NCBI GenBank assembly: GCA_008975185.1
Contig: BFAU01000091.1
Coordinates: 1-7,293 of the forward strand
DNA from: a bacterium MnTg04
GTDB taxonomy: Bacteria > Pseudomonadota > Gammaproteobacteria > Steroidobacterales > MnTg04
Length of the DNA stretch: 7,293 nt
Direction of reading: 5' to 3'
The notes below the pieces were generated by a model. That model saw only the letters and a program-made list of their open reading frames with translations. It did not search any database and was not told where the DNA came from. The position numbers were made by a program, and so were the translations under genes. Numbering within the stretch: the stretch's first letter is position 1; each line of letters starts with the position of its first letter. Of the stretch, positions 5,864 to 7,293 are shown one piece after another.

Positions 5864-7293
5864 TCAGTCCGGCGCATAGTCAGAGACAGGACCCGCGCTA
5901 ACAGGCTCGCGGTGCAGATCGTAAATCGCGACCGGGTTGGCGGCGTGATCGGCAGCCGGATCCATGCGCCTGGCCAGCGCGATGGCGCGGTCGCGCGCAT
6001 TGTCGTTCACTTTGTAAGTCTGGTACAGGCGGCGGTGCTCTTCCGACCGGCCCGTTTCGCCGGATTGCGCGTACGCCTGGGACAGCCCGTAGTGCGCCTC
6101 GGCGTTTTCCGGCTCGATGCCCAGCGTGTGACGGTACCAGACGATCGCCTCGGCGATAAACGAGTTGCGCTTTTCCCTGCGCCCATCGCCCCTTTCCAGC
6201 TGTGCCCGCTCGAACAGCGTCCGGGCCAGCATGTTGCTGACCCGGTAATCGAGGCTGAAATCGAAGCCACGGTCACGGGCGAGCTGGTAGCGCGTATCGA
6301 GGATGTTGCGGAAGTTCTCGATCGCCTCGTCGAGAAAACCATTCTGCCGGTTTACCTGGCCGGTAAACCAGGCGACAACCCAGGGATAGGCGGCCGGTTC
6401 GTGCCGGGCCGCGCGCTCGAGCATGACCACCGCTTCATCGAGCCGCCCCTCGCGCAAGTAAACCCGGGCCAGATTCAAGGGTCCGTCTGCCCGGCCCAGG
6501 TTCGCGACCATCCGGAATGCTTCCTCGGCCTGGCGCAACTCGCCGGCGCCGGGGGTTCGCAGCAAGCCGATGCCATAATCGTTCCAACGCTGCCATTCCG
6601 GTATATCCGGGACCGGAGCGGCGCTTACGGCCCGGCTGCTCACTGGAAAGGTTATCGAATCGGCCGCAATGGTTACCACGGGAAGGTCGTTGACCGACCC
6701 CGAATCGTCCAGCACGAAACGCATCATCGTAGTATCGAATTTCCGGTACTTCAGCGCCGCCCTGACCGTCACCGTTCCTTCCAGATCCGCCGGCACGGTA
6801 AAGCGATAGTGAACGACCTCACCGGCGCCCGGTGGAATCTGGTGATTGTAAAGGCTGACAAAAATGTCCTCCGGGTTACGCCTGTCGATTCGGCGGCCTT
6901 TCCGGTCGACGACATAAGCGTTGCCAAACCAGGACCAGGGATCGACCTCGCCCAGGCCGTTCATTGCACCGCTGCGGCCGATGAGCCTGTCGCCCGCGGA
7001 TACCGTGATCTCGACCCAGACCTGGTTTGAATCGGCCGTCCCCTGCGTGAACAGGTGGCCCAGCGTCAGCGTGCGCAACACGGTTTCCAGCAGGTAGCTT
7101 TCACCGGGAACCAGCGACGGGATCTCCGGCCGCAATGGCGCGATCAGTTCACCGCTGATTTCACCGCCGCGCCGCAAGCCGAACAAATCCAGCCGCAGCG
7201 AGCCTTCGAGGAATTCGCGATGCGCTGCATTGACCCAGTCCGGCATACCCACCATCTGCGGTATCGCCGTATTGGCGCTCGGAAACTGATGAT
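5864..7293 (-). CDS. C-terminal part of a multiheme cytochrome-like/TPR protein, start beyond right edge
   Basis: The frame is open to the window's right end, so the Met codon at 7255 is internal, not the start. The 475 visible codons begin HQFPSANTAIPQMVG, then a beta-rich domain (about 30-220) with LTLGHLFTQG (74-84), SNQVWVEITV, an acidic GEVDPW segment, IPPGAGEVVHYRFTVP and ALKYRKFD, and then TPR helices (about 235-425) ending in a SEEHRRLYQTYK helix. From memory this order, including an HxFP-ANT motif, a GHxF motif and the RWNDYGIGLL entry into TPRs, matches the C-terminal half of multiheme c-type cytochrome (cytochrome c554-like) TPR proteins. No Cys, hence no CxxCH, occurs in the visible part; heme sites would lie upstream. 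The visible histidines might be distal heme ligands (inference). It is the most upstream gene seen in a tight operon with the propeller and TPR genes. A non-heme homologue cannot be excluded. Confidence 0.75.
   Translation of the reverse strand, partial: HQFPSANTAIPQMVGMPDWVNAAHREFLEGSLRLDLFGLRRGGEISGELIAPLRPEIPSLVPGESYLLETVLRTLTLGHLFTQGTADSNQVWVEITVSAGDRLIGRSGAMNGLGEVDPWSWFGNAYVVDRKGRRIDRRNPEDIFVSLYNHQIPPGAGEVVHYRFTVPADLEGTVTVRAALKYRKFDTTMMRFVLDDSGSVNDLPVVTIAADSITFPVSSRAVSAAPVPDIPEWQRWNDYGIGLLRTPGAGELRQAEEAFRMVANLGRADGPLNLARVYLREGRLDEAVVMLERAARHEPAAYPWVVAWFTGQVNRQNGFLDEAIENFRNILDTRYQLARDRGFDFSLDYRVSNMLARTLFERAQLERGDGRREKRNSFIAEAIVWYRHTLGIEPENAEAHYGLSQAYAQSGETGRSEEHRRLYQTYKVNDNARDRAIALARRMDPAADHAANPVAIYDLHREPVSAGPVSDYAPD

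Noticed and set aside
5912..7030. 372-codon open frame on the plus strand
   Set aside because: It is antisense to the cytochrome-like/TPR gene. The protein lacks recognisable motifs; its openness follows from GC-rich codon bias on the other strand.
7253..7255. ATG as the start of the cytochrome-like/TPR gene
   Set aside because: The frame continues upstream to the window edge with sequence (HQFPSANTAIPQ) that fits the family, so this Met is internal.

Overview
The window looks like chromosomal DNA from a Gram-negative bacterium of moderately high GC (estimated by eye). A gammaproteobacterium, perhaps an uncultured marine or sediment lineage, is my best guess. The reasons are the style of the periplasmic proteins and a small cytosolic protein resembling the DUF4826 family. 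This taxonomic call is inference from remembered family distributions, not from a marker gene.

Layout. Five of the six genes lie on the minus strand. From the right edge, reading leftward, there is a compact run. (1) 5864 to beyond 7293 is the C-terminal part of a large protein with a beta-rich domain followed by TPRs. It resembles the tail of multiheme c-type cytochrome/TPR proteins; its start is outside the window. (2) 3948-5858 is a membrane-anchored FG-GAP/VCBS-type beta-propeller with a C-terminal ASPIC/UnbV domain (CRTAC1 family). (3) 2263-3951 is a membrane-anchored or exported TPR protein. (4) 1705-2217 is a small soluble DUF4826-like protein. Genes 1-2 are 5 bases apart and genes 2-3 overlap by 4 bases (TTGA), so 1-3 are almost certainly one transcript. 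Gene 4 follows after 45 bases that hold a strong hairpin and its own Shine-Dalgarno site, so it may be a differently expressed tail of the same operon.

Left part. A small exported protein (1102-1689, plus strand) converges on gene 4 with 15 bases between stop codons. Divergent from it, a TPR-array protein (987 down past position 1, minus strand) begins with TTG. The 114-base divergent region contains a plausible sigma-70 promoter for the plus-strand gene and two short inverted repeats.

How the genes may work together: the three-gene core puts a possible electron-transfer protein, a calcium-type propeller and a TPR scaffold on the periplasmic or outer side of the inner membrane. I infer a periplasmic complex of unknown substrate. 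No mobile element, tRNA, rRNA or CRISPR was seen. The other long open frames are antisense or frame-shifted shadows of these genes.
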